Notes under the pieces: generated by a model | Databases searched by the model: none | Seen by the model: only the letters and a program-made list of their open reading frames with translations | Told to the model about the DNA's origin: nothing | NCBI RefSeq assembly: GCF_027172205.1 | Contig: NC_070607.1 | Span: 692,001-756,000, forward strand | Direction of reading: 5' to 3' | Origin: Podarcis raffonei | Lineage: Eukaryota > Chordata > Lepidosauria > Squamata > Lacertidae | DNA length: 64,000 nt | Made by a program: the position numbers and the translations under genes | Shown: piece by piece, positions 32,201-41,780 of the stretch | How positions within the stretch are numbered: position 1 is the first letter of the stretch | How the letters are laid out: every line of letters starts with the position of its first letter

Positions 32201-35200
32201 CTTCAACCAGCAAAAAGCTGCTGATTCATAATAAAGTTTAAAGTCCGGCAAGGCAAACCCCCCTCTGTCTTTAGCATCAGTAAGTATCTTAAATTTTATT
32301 CTGGGCTTTTTGCCCTGCCAGACAAATCTAGAAATATCTCTTTGCCACCTCTTGAAACAATCCATCTTGTCAATTATTTGTAATGATTGAAACAAAAACA
32401 ACATTCTCGGCAATACATTCATCTTAATGACAGCAATCCGACCCAGCAAGGAAAGCTTCAAATTCGAACAAATCTCTAAATCCTTCTTCACTTCTGATCA
32501 ACATTTCTCATAGTTATCTTTAAATAAATTTGCATTCTTAGCAGTCATATTCACCCCCAAGTATTTTACCTTCTTTACTAATGTCAGATCTGTCTCTTTC
32601 TGAAACCTCTCTCTCTCCATCGGCGTCAAGTTTTTCTCCAAAACCTTAGTTTTTAACTTGTTTAACTTAAAGCCTGCCACATGACCAAACTCCTGGATTA
32701 ATTCTAAAGCCCTCTTGGTACTAGGTACTGGCTCTTGTAATGTCAATACAAGATCATCTGCAAAGGCTTTAAGTTTATATTGTTTTGCTCCGACCTGAAT
32801 ACCATGAATCAGCTGGTCCTTTCTTATCATATTTAGCAAGACCTCCAGGACCGAAATAAAGAGCAGTGGGGAAATTGGGCAGCCTTGTCGTGTCCCTTTC
32901 TCAATTTTAAATTCTTCTGTCACTATGTTATTAACTATAAGTTTAGCCTTTTGTTCAGAATAAATTGCACCTATACCATTTTCAAAATTTTGTCCAACCC
33001 CCATCCCCTGCAAATTTTTCTTCATAAAAGTCCAAGAAATATTGTCAAAGGCTTTCTCCGCATCTACGAATATCAAAACCGCTTTTGTATTAATATTCAC
33101 TTGTAACTTTTCCAAAATGTTAATTACATTTCTCATATTATCAGACAACTGTCTACCAGGGAGAAAGCCAGCCTGGTCTTTATGTATCATTTCTGCTAAA
33201 ACTTTTTAAAGTCTTTTAGCCAAAATATCAGCAAAAATTTTCTAATCCACATTAAGCAGGGATATGGGACGATAGTTCTTGAGTTGTGTCTTCTCAGACT
33301 CAGTTTTAGGTATAAGTGTGATGAAGGCTTCTTTCCACGACTCCGGCGCCTTTTCCCCCTCCATGATTTCGTTGCAAACCTCCTTTAGTGGTTGAATCAA
33401 ATAGTCCTTCAGAGTTCTGTAGTATTTGGAGGTTAATCCATCAGGCCCTGGAGATTTTCCCAGTTGCATAGTCTGTATGGCACCTTCAACCTCTTGTTCT
33501 GATATTTTAGAATTCAGCAATAATTTATTTTCTTGAGAGATTTTTTGTAATCCATTGGTTTCCAGAAACTGATCAATTTTAGTCTCTGTCTGTGGCCCTT
33601 GTGTATAAAGTTGTTTGAAATATCTCTGGAAGCAGTTTCTAATCTCCTGTGGGTTTTGTATGTTCTTTCCATTCACTTCAAGGTTAGTCAACGTATTTAA
33701 CTTATGTCTTTTCTTCAGTTGCCATGCTAGCAATTTCCCACATTTGTTAGCAGATTCAAAAGTCTTCTGTCTCATCTGTTTAATTTTCCATTCTATCTCC
33801 TGATTTGTCATTTTCATATATTGTGCTTGGTAAAATTTGATCTCTCTCAAGATTTCCTGCGACTTTGGTTTAACTCTAAGCTTCTTCTCTCCTTCTTTTA
33901 TTTTTTCCAAGATCTTTCCCTTTTTCTCTTCTTGAGATCTCTTTTTTATTGCATTCTGCTGAATCAAAAATCGTCTCATCACAGCTTTACTTGCATCCCA
34001 GATTACCCTTTTTTCCACTGATGTCTTCAAATTTATCTCAAAATAGTCTTTCACCATTTTTTGGGCCTTCCTAGTAATTTCTGGATCTCTAAACAAGGTG
34101 TCATTCATCCTCCATCTGAAGGAGCCAGTCATTGTTAATTTCATTTCCAGTTTCACAGGGTTATGGTCAGAGCAAGTTTTGGGGCAGATTTCCACCTTTC
34201 GAATCTTTGGAGCCATTCCTCTGGTTATCCAGATTTGGTCAATTCTTGTCCAGGTCTTTTTGGCTTCAGAAAAGAAAGTCCCTTCTTTACTTAGGGGGTT
34301 CTTAGTTCTCCAAGTATCAATCAGATCCATATTGTCTGTCATTTCAAAAAAAGATTTCGGTAGTCTTCCATCTTTTGTTATTATTTGTCTGTCTGACTTG
34401 TCCATATTTGTCGATACCACTCCATTCATATCTCCAAGCATTATGATGTTATAATCCATAAAGTCCAACAATGTCTCATGCAGTTTCTTAAAAAATTCTG
34501 ATTTCCCCTCATTTGGTGCATAAACACCTACTATCAAGAATTTCTCTCCTTGGGCCTGTATTTCAATTGCCACAAATCTTCCTTGTTCGTCTTTAAAGAC
34601 AAATTTTGGGGATAAACTTTCGCATAAATCACGACTCCTCTCTTCTTAACTTTGTCTGGTGAAATAAATTCTTGGCCCAATCTTTTGTTAATCAATACTT
34701 TCCTATGTGTTCTAATCACGTGGGTTTCTTGCAGACAAATCAAGTCCAAATTTTCTTTTTTCAACAAATGAAAAATTGTTTTCCTCTTGTCAGGGGAATT
34801 CAGACCCCGGATGTTCCAACTTAGTGCTTGAAGAGACATTGTGTTGTTATTCTGTAGTCCCTCCAACTGCTCCCGTCAGTTGTTCTTGATCAGTGGGTGG
34901 TATTACTTTCTCTGTTTTTTCCGAGCCTGATGGTAGGTTCCCTATGTCCTGGTCTCCTGGTCTTAGTGCCTTCAGCTCTTTTTCCGTCTCTTTCTGTAGG
35001 TCTTCCTCGTGATGGTTCAGAAATCTCACAAAGTCCACAGGTTTTCTCACTTATTTCTTGGGCTGAAAAGAATTCTCAGGAAATTGCAATCCTATGTGGA
35101 TGGAGCAACAAACTGCTCCCAATCATTTTATTTATATAAATAATTATATGCCATGTTTTGGCTCCATGTTACCTAAACATATACAAATAAATAAAACTAA

Positions 35201-38200
35201 TTTAAATGTGAACAATAGCCTAATAAAAAAACAAAAAACAAAAACAGGAGCATCATAAGAGCTTTGGATCAGACCCAGTTGTCATCTGCATGGCTTTCCT
35301 GACCATGCATTACGGTAATCTCTTTTGCGCATATTAACAGCAAAGAAGAGGCAGTGACTGTGTACCCTGCTGATGTGGTGTTATTTGAGGGCATCCTGGC
35401 CTTCTACAACCAAGAGGTTCGGGACCTATTCCAGATGAAGCTCTTTGTGGACACAGATGCAGACACCCGACTCTCCCGCAGGGGTAAGTTGGTAGCCTTT
35501 TCAGATGAAGAGGGGAGTAAAAAAGTTTATTTTGAAAATGAAGTTCACAACAGTACAAAAGCAAAGCATTGCACTTGAGGATAACGTGGTGGTGGTGGTG
35601 GTGAGGGAAAACCTTGTTTTCCTATAGTTGTCAGGTTTCCATGTTGGCTGATCTGAGCTTTCTGCTCTCCTACTTTCAATGCCCACCGGGTTCTGGGGGG
35701 TGAGGGGTGGAATGCTTTCTAAAGACACTGAGTCTTGTCAGCTGTCTCTCCCCTGGTGCTGCTGCTGCTTCCTATTCCTCTCCCAATATTTCCCACCTTC
35801 TCCCCTCTGCAGCCTTTCAGCTGGGACCTCTCGCAAACTCCTGTTGTCAATCTTCTCCTTCTTCTCTGCTAGGTTCAGGTGGAGGAGGCGGTATCCACCA
35901 TTCCCCCGCCTCCTCTACCCAGTCCCTGACAAGAGTGGAGGAAGGGGGTACTTTGTGGGTTGTCATTACCCACCCTTTCGAAAGGGTACATCTAGGGGCA
36001 GGGCAGCCCCTTTACCCGTTCAACTTCTACCAGCTCCACTGCAAGACACTGTTGCTTCCTCTGCCAGCAGCCCCCAGGCACAGCACAGCAGTAGTTTTCT
36101 CTCTCCCTCCCGCTCTCTTCAGCTGCCTCCTTCCCCCAGGGCCTTGCAAACCTCTGGAGGCTCCTGGTGGTTCAGGGTGGAGGAGGTGGAAAATGGATGG
36201 AGAACAGTGGAGCATTTACTGTGAAGATGGAGCTCGCCTGAATGAATATTGGCCTTGGGGCGCCTGTACAGGGTACCCCAGGAGTTCCTCACCCCAGGAG
36301 GTTACTCCCTGGCTGCAGAGTTTGTGGGGCACCTGCAAAGGCCCATTTGGGTGCTGTCTCCCCCTGGGATGTGACTTTTGCCCCCGAGGGGCTAGCCTGG
36401 CTTGTATAGGCTTTGGGCCTCCCCTCCCCATGGTCCAGCAGCATCTCCCAGTTGGAAGGACGCCTCCAGTTGGGAATGGCAGCAGCTTCCTCATGCGAGC
36501 AACCTGGAGGCAGGCACAGCTAAGAGCCGTTGGGGCTGCTGAGCCCACCGTCTGTGGAGGCTACTGTTCAGCACCGTGGGAGTGGCCCTGTGGTGTCTTA
36601 CATGCATCTTGTTCCTCATTGCAGAAGTCTCATACCCCTTTCCAAGCTGGCTTTGAGTAGCGCAGTGTTGTATTTTCCCCACTCAGCACAAGTTCCTGTT
36701 CTTACTAACTTCTTGGGGCCGGGGGGGGGGGGGCCGGGACGGGACACTTTGGTATTCAAGTTTTATTTCCTTTGTTTAAAGAAAAACTATCTCTGTAGTT
36801 TAAGCCTTGCTCTTTGCAGAAAAAGAAAAAGCAAGCCGCTTAGAGCACCATATTCTGCTTGGCTGGGCAACCTGTCAGTGTAGCTGTGTTCTAGCTCTGC
36901 TGCTGTCAGTCTCCTCCTCATGGTTTCTTTCCCCCCTGCAGTTCTCCGAGACATAAGCGAGAGAGGCAGGGACCTGGAGCAGATCTTATCTCAGTATATT
37001 ACATTTGTGAAGCCAGCCTTTGAAGAATTCTGCTTGCCTGTGAGTAAAGGATATGGCCAGGGCTGGCTCACAAGGGGGAAAGATTTGTTGGGTGCTTTCT
37101 CTTCCCAGTTAGAGCTTTGTATTCCTGTCCATGAGAGAGATTAACTTTGGATATTTTTGTGCTGGACATTCCACAAACAGGTGCTCAAAATAAATTGTGG
37201 CATATCAAGTTGGTTTTTTGCAGGCTCTTTGCACTCGTCACAATTTCTCACACTTTTATCTGTTACCATAAGGGCTGAGGGCTTTCTGTGAATGCATCCC
37301 TGCTGCAATTCCAGGGTCTCTTTCTGCAGAGCTTCCTCAAGTGATCCTGCAACAGCTTCCATATTATTAAAGTTTTGTCACACTTGAAAGATGTAACAAA
37401 TGTATCATGGCATAAACTTCCGTAGACTAGATACTGTGTAAAAGTGCACACAAATCCATATCTCATGGGTGTGCATGTTTTTTCCTTGTTATATAACTTT
37501 ATTATCATTAATAATAATAACTTAAAATTAATTTTCTCTATGTCTCCAGTTCAGGGAAGGGCTATCAGTGGCTACTCCACACTGTGTGTGTGGTCTGTCT
37601 CCACTGTCAGGCAATATGTCCCTGAATTGCAGTTTCTGGGAATGACAGGTGGAGAGAGTTATGCTCTGGCTCTGGGAGGCCACTGTGAGTGCTGGACTAG
37701 TTGGGCCTTTGGCCTGATCCAGCAGGCTCTCCTTATGTACTTAAGGGGCCACAAAGTCTCCTCTTTTTTGCTGTGAAATGTGGAAGCCGGCAGCAGTTCT
37801 GCCAGGGGAAAAGGGGAGCAAGGAAAGGTATTTTCAGCATTCATTATGTCATCAGCTGTTTGAGCTGAGGAGAAAAAATTCTAAAGCAGTTCTCTCAAAC
37901 TGGTAACAGCTCTGGATTTCATCTGCAGCACCCTGTAATGTGATTTTATCTTTCTGGCAGACCAAGAAGTATGCTGATGTGATTATCCCAAGGGGCGTGG
38001 ATAATCTTGGTGAGTAGTTGACGTTCCAAGTACAATACTTGCTTTTGACTTGTGCAGCTGTTTCTGGAGAATGTGAAACTGGAGAGGGTAATTATGAGGA
38101 TTTGGCTATCATAGAATCATAGAATCATAGAGTTGGAAGAGACCACAAGGGCCATCGAGCCCAACCCCCTGCCAAGCAGGAAACACCATCAGAGCACTCC

Positions 38201-40513
38201 TGACATATGGTTGTCAAGCCTCTGCTTAAAGACCTCCAAAGAAGGAGACTCCACCACACTCCTTGGCAGCAAATTCCACTGTCGAACAGCTCTTACTGTC
38301 AGGAAGTTCTTCCTAATGTTTAGGTGGAGCTTCTTTCCTGCAGTTTGGATCCATTGCTCCGTGTCCGCTTCTCTGGAGCAGCAGAAAACAACCTTTCTCC
38401 CTCCTCTATGTGACATCCTTTTATATATTTGAACATGGCTATCATATCACCCCTTAACCTCCTCTTCTCCAGGCTAAACATGCCCAGCTCCCTTAGCCGT
38501 TCCTCATAAGGCATCGTTTCCAGGCCTTTGACCATTTTGGTTGCCCTCCTCTGGACACGTTCCAGTTTGTCAGTGTCCTTCTTGAACTGTGGCGCCCAGA
38601 ACTGGACACAGTACTCCAGGTGAGGTCTGACCAGAGCAGAATACAGTGGCACTATTACTTCCCTTGATCTAGATGCTATACTCCTATTGATGCAGCCCAG
38701 AATTGCATTGGCTTTTTTAGCTGCCGCGTCACACTGTTGCCTCATGTCAAGTTTGTGGTCAACCAAGACTCCTAGATCCTTTTCACATGTACTGCTCTCA
38801 AGCCAGGTGTCACCCATCTTGTATTTGTGCCTCTCATTTTTTTTGCCCAAGTGCAATACTTTACATTTCTCCCTGTTAAAATTCATCTTGTTTGTTTTGG
38901 CCCAGTTCTCCAATCTGTCAAGGTCGTTTTGAAGTGTGATCCTGTCCTCTGGGGTGTTAGCCACCCTTCCCAGTTTGGTGTCATCTGCAAATTTGATCAG
39001 GATGCCCTTGAGTCCATCATCCAAGTCGTTGATAAAGATGTTGAATAAGACCGGGCCCAAGACAGAACCCTGTGGCACCCCACTAGTCACTCTTCTCCAG
39101 GATGAAGAGGAACCATTGATGAGCACCCTTTGGGTTCGGTCAGTCAGCCAGTTACAAATCCACTGAGTGGTAGCATAGTCAAGACCGCATTTTACCAGCT
39201 TCTTTACAAGAATATCATGGGGCACCTTGTCAAATGCCTTGCTGAAATCAAGGTAGGCTACATCCACTGCGTTCCCTTCATCTACCAGGCTTGTAATTCT
39301 GTCAAAAAACGAGATCAGGTTGGTCTGACATGACTTATTTTTCAGAAATCCATGCTGACTATTGGTGATCACAGCATTCCTTTCTAGGTGCTCACAGACT
39401 GTTTGCTTAATGATCTGCTCCAGAATCTTCCCTGGTATTGATGTCAGACTGACTGGGTGGTAATTATTTGGGTCCTCTCTTTTTCCTTTTTTGTAAATAG
39501 GGACAACATTTGCCCTCCTCCAGTCTGCCGGGACTTCGCCTGTTCTCCAGGAATTCTCAAAGATGACTGCCAGTGGTTCTGAGATCACATGTGCCAGTTC
39601 TTTTAATACTCTTGGATGCAGTTCATCTGGCCCTGGAGACTTGAATACATCTAAACTAGCCAAGTATTCTTGTACTATCTCCTTAGTTATTCTGGGCTGT
39701 GTTTCCTCTGCTGAATCATTTGCTCCAAATTCTTCAGGTCGGGCATTTTTTTTCTTTATCGGAGAAGACTGAGGCAAAGAAGGCATTGAGGAGTTCAGCC
39801 CTTTCTGTGTCCCCTGTTTGCATTTCACCATCTTCTCCTCTGAGTGACCCCACTGTTTCTTTGTTCTTCCTTTTGCTACAAACATACCCATAAAAGCCTT
39901 TTTTGTTGCTTTTAACCTCTCTAGCAAGCCTGAGTTCATTCTGTGCTTTAGCTTTTCTGACTTTGTGTCTACACGTGCTGGCTATTTGTTTGAATTCCTC
40001 TTTGGTGGTTTCCCCCCTTTTCCATTTTTTGTACACATCCTTTTTTAATCTTAACTCAGTTAAAAGTTCTTTAGATAGCCACCCTGGCTTCTTTAGGCAC
40101 CTTCCATGTTTCTGTCTCATTGGTAAGATGGAAGCCTTGGAAACAATGCAACAATTCCTTTTCTTATTCCTGCATTGCAGGGGGTGGGATTAGATGACTT
40201 TTGGGGTCCCTTCCAACTCTGCAAGAAAAGGATAAATTTGTTGAGAGAGGACCATGGTGTGGAGTAGAGCTGCTGAGATGTTGAGTATGTGTGGAGGGCG
40301 ATGAGGCATTTTGAAGGAAACCTGGGACTCTATGCGGACTATATTCTAATCACTCCTCCTCTTCTCTGCCCAGTGGCCATCAATCTGATTGTGCAGCACA
40401 TCCAGGACATTCTGAACGGAGGCCTTGGCAAGCGCCAGCCCAACGGCTGCCTGAATGGCTACACTCCTCCCCGCCTGCAGCAGCACTCAGAAGCAAGCAG
40501 CCGGCCACATTGA
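17140..40513 (+). CDS. UCK2: UCK2, uridine-cytidine kinase 2 (7 coding exons, 268 aa)
   Basis: Joined exons: 17140-17259, 23488-23647, 24995-25091, 35341-35483, 36942-37039, 37961-38009, 40374-40513 (807 nt). UCK2 is a cytosolic homotetramer that transfers phosphate from ATP to uridine or cytidine, giving UMP or CMP in pyrimidine salvage. The P-loop is [10 protein letters not shown] (residues 31-40); ILSQDSFY holds the catalytic aspartate (residue 69); FDHP (about 90-93), VYDFVSHSR (about 118-126) and [11 protein letters not shown] (about 165-175) match known substrate-binding parts. It is 7 residues longer than the 261-aa human enzyme, from a glycine-rich N-terminus. The start has a strong context (GCCATGG). 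All introns are GT-AG and phases join exactly. Upstream is TMCO1, divergent. Confidence 0.98.
18832..19000 (-). mobile_element. Partial Sauria-type SINE (divergent subfamily)
   Basis: Contains GGACCCCTGGATGGTTAAGT, GCCGAGGGAGCCAGCATTTG and GTCATGTGGCCAGCAGGAC, all body motifs of the SINE in reverse orientation. The tRNA head is missing. Confidence 0.75.
19979..20114. mobile_element. Palindromic hAT MITE (136 bp) with perfect 8-bp target duplication
   Basis: Begins CAGGCTTCCTCAACCTCGGC and ends in its near-inverse (GAGGAAGCCTG). Flanked by ccctaacc at 19971-19978 and 20115-20122, an exact 8-bp match. A second copy is at 47282-47399. Confidence 0.92.
20552..20800. mobile_element. hAT-like non-autonomous element, inverse of 13727-13996
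   Basis: Begins CATGGGTAGGCAAACTAAGG and ends AAAAGTTTGCTG. Shares TTTTACATGAGTAGAATGTG and the GGCCGGACTA-type inner region with the copy at 13727, in the opposite orientation. It has a single copy of the block that is doubled there. Confidence 0.7.
21135..21400 (-). mobile_element. CR1 LINE 3' fragment
   Basis: Matches the 3' part of the CR1 at 38106 (GTCATCTAGCCCAACCCCCT, then AACAGCTCTTATGGTCAGGA). 5'-truncated and diverged. Confidence 0.8.
21450..21522 (+). mobile_element. CR1 3' tail, forward orientation
   Basis: Contains CTGCATTGCATGGATTAAAC and GGGGTCCCTTCCAACTCTAC followed by TGATTCT, the usual CR1 3' end. It faces the reverse CR1 fragment just to its left. Confidence 0.75.
23488..23647 (+). 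CDS. UCK2: UCK2 coding exon 2
   Basis: Acceptor TTTGCAG, donor GTAACT. Encodes [18 protein letters not shown] through KGQFNFDHP, including the catalytic aspartate of LSQDSFY. Confidence 0.98.
23648..24994 (+). other. UCK2 intron 2
   Basis: 1.35 kb. Holds an L2-like 3' tail (23848-23960). Otherwise nothing recognised. Confidence 0.6.
23848..23960. mobile_element. L2-like LINE 3' tail fragment
   Basis: ATTATTTATTAAATTTATAT, then CTGCCCTTCATCC and CAGTTCACAGC, the same tail type as at 3826 and 58245, in reverse orientation. Confidence 0.6.
24995..25091 (+). CDS. UCK2: UCK2 coding exon 3
   Basis: Acceptor CTACAG, donor GTAAGT. Encodes [20 protein letters not shown] and [12 protein letters not shown], with split codons at both ends. 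Confidence 0.98.
25092..26008 (+). other. Start of UCK2 intron 3, no feature
   Basis: No gene or firm repeat. A phrase near 25449 (TAGTGGTCTTCAACTGGTGG) resembles a hAT terminus, but no partner end was found. Confidence 0.45.
26010..26240 (+). mobile_element. CORE/MIR-like tRNA SINE
   Basis: tRNA-like head (GCGTTAGACTCGTAATCTGG, GGGTTCGCCTC), the CORE motif GGTGACCTTGGGCTAGTCA, then CTCACCTCACAGAGTG and a tail CCGCTTTGAGACTCC...ATCCAAACTC. The L1-type element that follows is inserted in its tail. Confidence 0.8.
26245..27830 (-). mobile_element. Half-L1 (HAL1-like) element: ORF1 joined to an L1 3' UTR, no ORF2
   Basis: On the minus strand a GC-richer 5' leader (about 27830-27250) precedes a 209-codon frame (27242-26613) and about 370 nt of 3' UTR ending in an A-rich tail at 26245. 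The 3' UTR shares phrases with that of the L1 at 30737 (CTTCCCCACACCTCCC; GTTAGTTCAGCAA), so ORF1 is followed directly by the L1 3' end, with about 3.7 kb of ORF2 absent. The left (5') limit is approximate and no target duplication was confirmed. Confidence 0.7.
26613..27242 (-). CDS. L1 ORF1-like protein of the half-L1 (209 aa)
   Basis: Open frame starting [14 protein letters not shown], with heptad-like leucine and valine spacing at residues 8-45 ([20 protein letters not shown]), a predicted coiled coil as in L1 ORF1 trimers, then an acidic and lysine-rich middle. The last residues ([16 protein letters not shown]) resemble the ORF1 tail ahead of ORF2 in the L1 at 35050-34847 ([15 protein letters not shown]). 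The nucleic-acid-binding domains typical of full ORF1p were not recognised. It is transposon-encoded, not a host gene, and whether it is translated is unknown. Confidence 0.6.
   Translation of the reverse strand: MAEGGKIQAKLDRVFVLLGKLQGQIDVLATNVATLDLTVNKLIEFDKDLTQEVHAAGQEEKLQSFESVEKEIYVVPEEKEGGAVMLQMTKESQRPDMMATKENKNWMSKIWFELEIEEWRDLLMWRSEDPRITNLIKVEVGALGTFGLERSKKQDSGSTFKYGGLAGRNMDPIGLELLRDLVFNIKDHQKNWQRGIERELRASDVRSPG
27835..28627 (+). other. UCK2 intron 3 between transposons, nothing recognised
   Basis: No gene or family match. Contains a 14-bp local repeat (AAGTCTTATTACAAAT twice near 28127-28155). Confidence 0.5.
28640..28877. mobile_element. Hairpin retroelement insertion with 12-bp target duplication (Penelope-like candidate)
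   Basis: Arms 28640-28738 and 28746-28844 are nearly perfect inverse copies (one 4-nt indel and A/T-run length changes) around a 7-nt spacer. The right arm continues into CAGACCAACACGGCTACC. The whole unit is flanked by tttgtaaagcaa at 28628-28639 and 28878-28889. The sequence (AGCTTTCGTGTGCATGCACA) belongs to a repeat common in squamates. Variable-length target duplications and inverted partial copies are typical of Penelope-like elements, but the family call is a guess. Confidence 0.7.
29055..29130 (+). mobile_element. CR1 3' tail
   Basis: CCTGCATTGCAGGGGGTTGG, GATCCTCAGGGTCCCTTCCA, then ATTCTGATTCTATGATT, the CR1 3' end with its short terminal repeats. Confidence 0.85.
29386..29635. mobile_element. 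TcMar-like MITE (250 bp) with TA target duplication
   Basis: TA-CAGTCGTACCTTGGAAGTC at the left and GACTTCCAAGGTAGGACTG-TA at the right. A GC-rich inner palindrome (GGCTGCAGGAAGTTCCTGCA) sits near the middle. Confidence 0.85.
29933..30264 (-). mobile_element. Sauria-type SINE with exact 14-bp target duplication
   Basis: Reverse-oriented SINE with tail repeats GGTAAAGGTAAAGGG at its left. Flanked by tggctcaagacata at 29919-29932 and 30265-30278, an exact match, so this is a fairly young insertion. Confidence 0.95.
30279..30718 (+). other. UCK2 intron 3 between SINE and L1, nothing recognised
   Basis: 440 bp of unique-looking DNA with no gene or repeat signal. Confidence 0.5.
30737..35029 (-). 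mobile_element. L1 LINE, 5'-truncated (4.3 kb), with 18-bp target duplication
   Basis: Minus-strand L1 running from the end of ORF1 (35050-34847 frame) through ORF2 to a 3' UTR with AATAAA and an A-rich tail at about 30755-30737. ORF2 shows the endonuclease start ([17 protein letters not shown]), reverse transcriptase motifs ([36 protein letters not shown]) and the C-terminal Cys/His motif [18 protein letters not shown]. About six frame breaks divide ORF2, so it is not autonomous. aaagtccacaggttttct flanks it at 30719-30736 and 35030-35047. Confidence 0.95.
35341..35483 (+). CDS. UCK2: UCK2 coding exon 4
   Basis: Acceptor TTAACAG, donor GTAAGT. Encodes [20 protein letters not shown] through [16 protein letters not shown]. 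Its upstream intron is the 10.2-kb one filled with L1 sequence. Confidence 0.98.
35484..36941 (+). other. UCK2 intron 4
   Basis: 1.46-kb GC-richer intron with a (GGT)n run at about 35587-35602 and a poly-G run at about 36720-36733. An open frame of 317 codons (35707-36660) crosses it, but it has low-complexity, biased composition and no family match; see the findings. Confidence 0.6.
36942..37039 (+). CDS. UCK2: UCK2 coding exon 5
   Basis: Acceptor CCTGCAG, donor GTGAGT. Encodes [20 protein letters not shown] and [12 protein letters not shown], part of the lid region. Confidence 0.98.
37040..37960 (+). other. UCK2 intron 5
   Basis: Contains a dispersed squamate repeat at 37640-37745 (GGCCTTTGGCCTGATCCAGC). 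Otherwise nothing recognised. Confidence 0.5.
37640..37745. repeat. Dispersed unclassified repeat (ATCCAGCAGG family)
   Basis: Phrase GTGCTGGACTAGTTGGGCCT then GGCCTGATCCAGCAGGCTC. The inverse phrase appears near 8455 and 49530. I recognise it as a common squamate dispersed repeat but cannot name the family. Confidence 0.45.
37961..38009 (+). CDS. UCK2: UCK2 coding exon 6
   Basis: 49-nt exon, acceptor CTGGCAG, donor GTGAGT. Encodes [16 protein letters not shown]. It is too short for ORF-based calling and was found by peptide and splice phase. Confidence 0.97.
38106..40135 (-). mobile_element. CR1 LINE, 5'-truncated (2.0 kb)
   Basis: Minus-strand CR1 with the tail (ATCATAGA)n at 38108-38130. 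It encodes the linker after the endonuclease and a 539-codon reverse transcriptase frame (39939-38320) with [52 protein letters not shown] and FADDTKL. The last part ([20 protein letters not shown], 38416-38189) is in another frame, and the upstream linker frame (40120-39734) is also offset, so there are about two breaks. The endonuclease is missing. It lies in UCK2 intron 6, antisense. Confidence 0.95.
40160..40222 (+). mobile_element. CR1 3' tail, forward orientation
   Basis: CCTGCATTGCAGGGGGTGGG, then TTTTGGGGTCCCTTCCAACT. It abuts the 5' side of the reverse CR1, about 150 bp before UCK2 exon 7. Confidence 0.75.
40374..40513 (+). CDS. UCK2: UCK2 coding exon 7 (stop exon)
   Basis: Acceptor CTGCCCAG. 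Encodes [18 protein letters not shown], then [27 protein letters not shown] and TGA. The C-terminal tail keeps the family ending SSRPH, but the middle (PRLQQH) differs from the human SRKRQA. Confidence 0.97.
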
Positions 40514-41780
40514 CCTCAGGGCTGCTGCCTTAGGAACTGAATGCCCTTGGTTCCTGCCCTGTATTTACAGCCCCATGTACAAACACGCTTGCCAGGCTTG
40601 GTGGCTTCTTTTCTGACTGATGGATAGATTGATGAGTCTGTGCTAAGGACTCTTGCTTCCATAGTCAGATTTTGCCTTCCTAGGGTGGCTCTGCTCCAAA
40701 CTCCAACACGGGGCAATACATTCCTACAGTGATTTCTAGGTTTTGTGGAGTGGAAAGGTGGCATCTCTGTCTTTGGGGAAGATGGTGCTGTGTGCAAGGC
40801 ATTGGGGGAAGAAATTGAACCAGAACTGGGTGCCCAAATGGCCCTGCCACTAGCTTTATATCACATCTGGACCTCAGGTTTGTATTATCAGCTAGGAAGG
40901 GGGGTAAGGAAAGCACCATTTTTGGCTTGTGCTTTCAGAAATGTAGATCATTGGGCTCTGGTATGATGAGAGATGGGGGAGCTGTTAAGAGAAAAAGGTT
41001 TCAACTGAAGTCTCACCTGGGCTCAGAATGCCCGTTTTCATCCCCCTACTGCTGAGCAATAGTTTTGCAATGGGCTAATCTTAAAAGTGATGAGAGCAAA
41101 GCAGACACAGCTCCCGAGTGCTGCTTGGCTTTAAGCCTGCACCCATGTGACTATATGGCCACATACTCTCTGCCTTCCCAAGTATTCCTGAGCCAGCCTC
41201 AGAACTGGTATTCATCTGATGCCTTTGGATCACCAGAAGTTCTGCATGTTCATCCTAGTGGTGCTAAACACAAGAGTGTTGTGTGTCCATCCCAGCCAGG
41301 GAGCAATGTATAGATACTGACTTGGATGAGCAGGGCTAATAGTGAGCATTTCTGACTGGGCCCTGGGAATGAATGGGGAGTGACCAGGACACAGGAAAAG
41401 GGGTGCGTGTGCCATGGTGCTCAGTGTAGGGTTGTGTTGATACAGATTGAAGCAGTCAACAATGTTTTCTACCACCCCCACCCACCTTAATGGTGTGGTT
41501 GGAGAGAGAAGGTGCTTGTATGTCCTCTGGTGTTTTGGGTCCTGGCTGACTGACAAGCCACAGCTAAATATTAGCAGCTTCCTGCTCCTGTCCTAGAAGG
41601 GGAATAGGAAGAGCCACTTGTTTTGCCTGCAAGTCTAGGAGGCTTGTTCTTCAGGGTTTAGATGGAATTTCTGGATAAGGTCAGGTGGGAGAACTCTTGG
41701 GACTTTGCTCTTTTCCGTAATTATTGCTTTCAAGATGTAATATTCAGACTTAATAAAGGTGGCATGAAAAGTGTATTGTG
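40514..41780 (+). other. UCK2: UCK2 3' UTR
   Basis: About 1.27 kb from the stop codon to the likely cleavage site just after the AATAAA at 41752-41757. No coding potential or transposon is seen in it, which suits a retained UTR. Confidence 0.7.
41752..41757 (+). terminator. UCK2: UCK2 polyadenylation signal (AATAAA)
   Basis: AATAAA followed about 20 nt later by GTGTATTGTGGTTTTTGTTT, a GT/T-rich downstream element. This is the first AATAAA after the stop codon. Confidence 0.75.
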
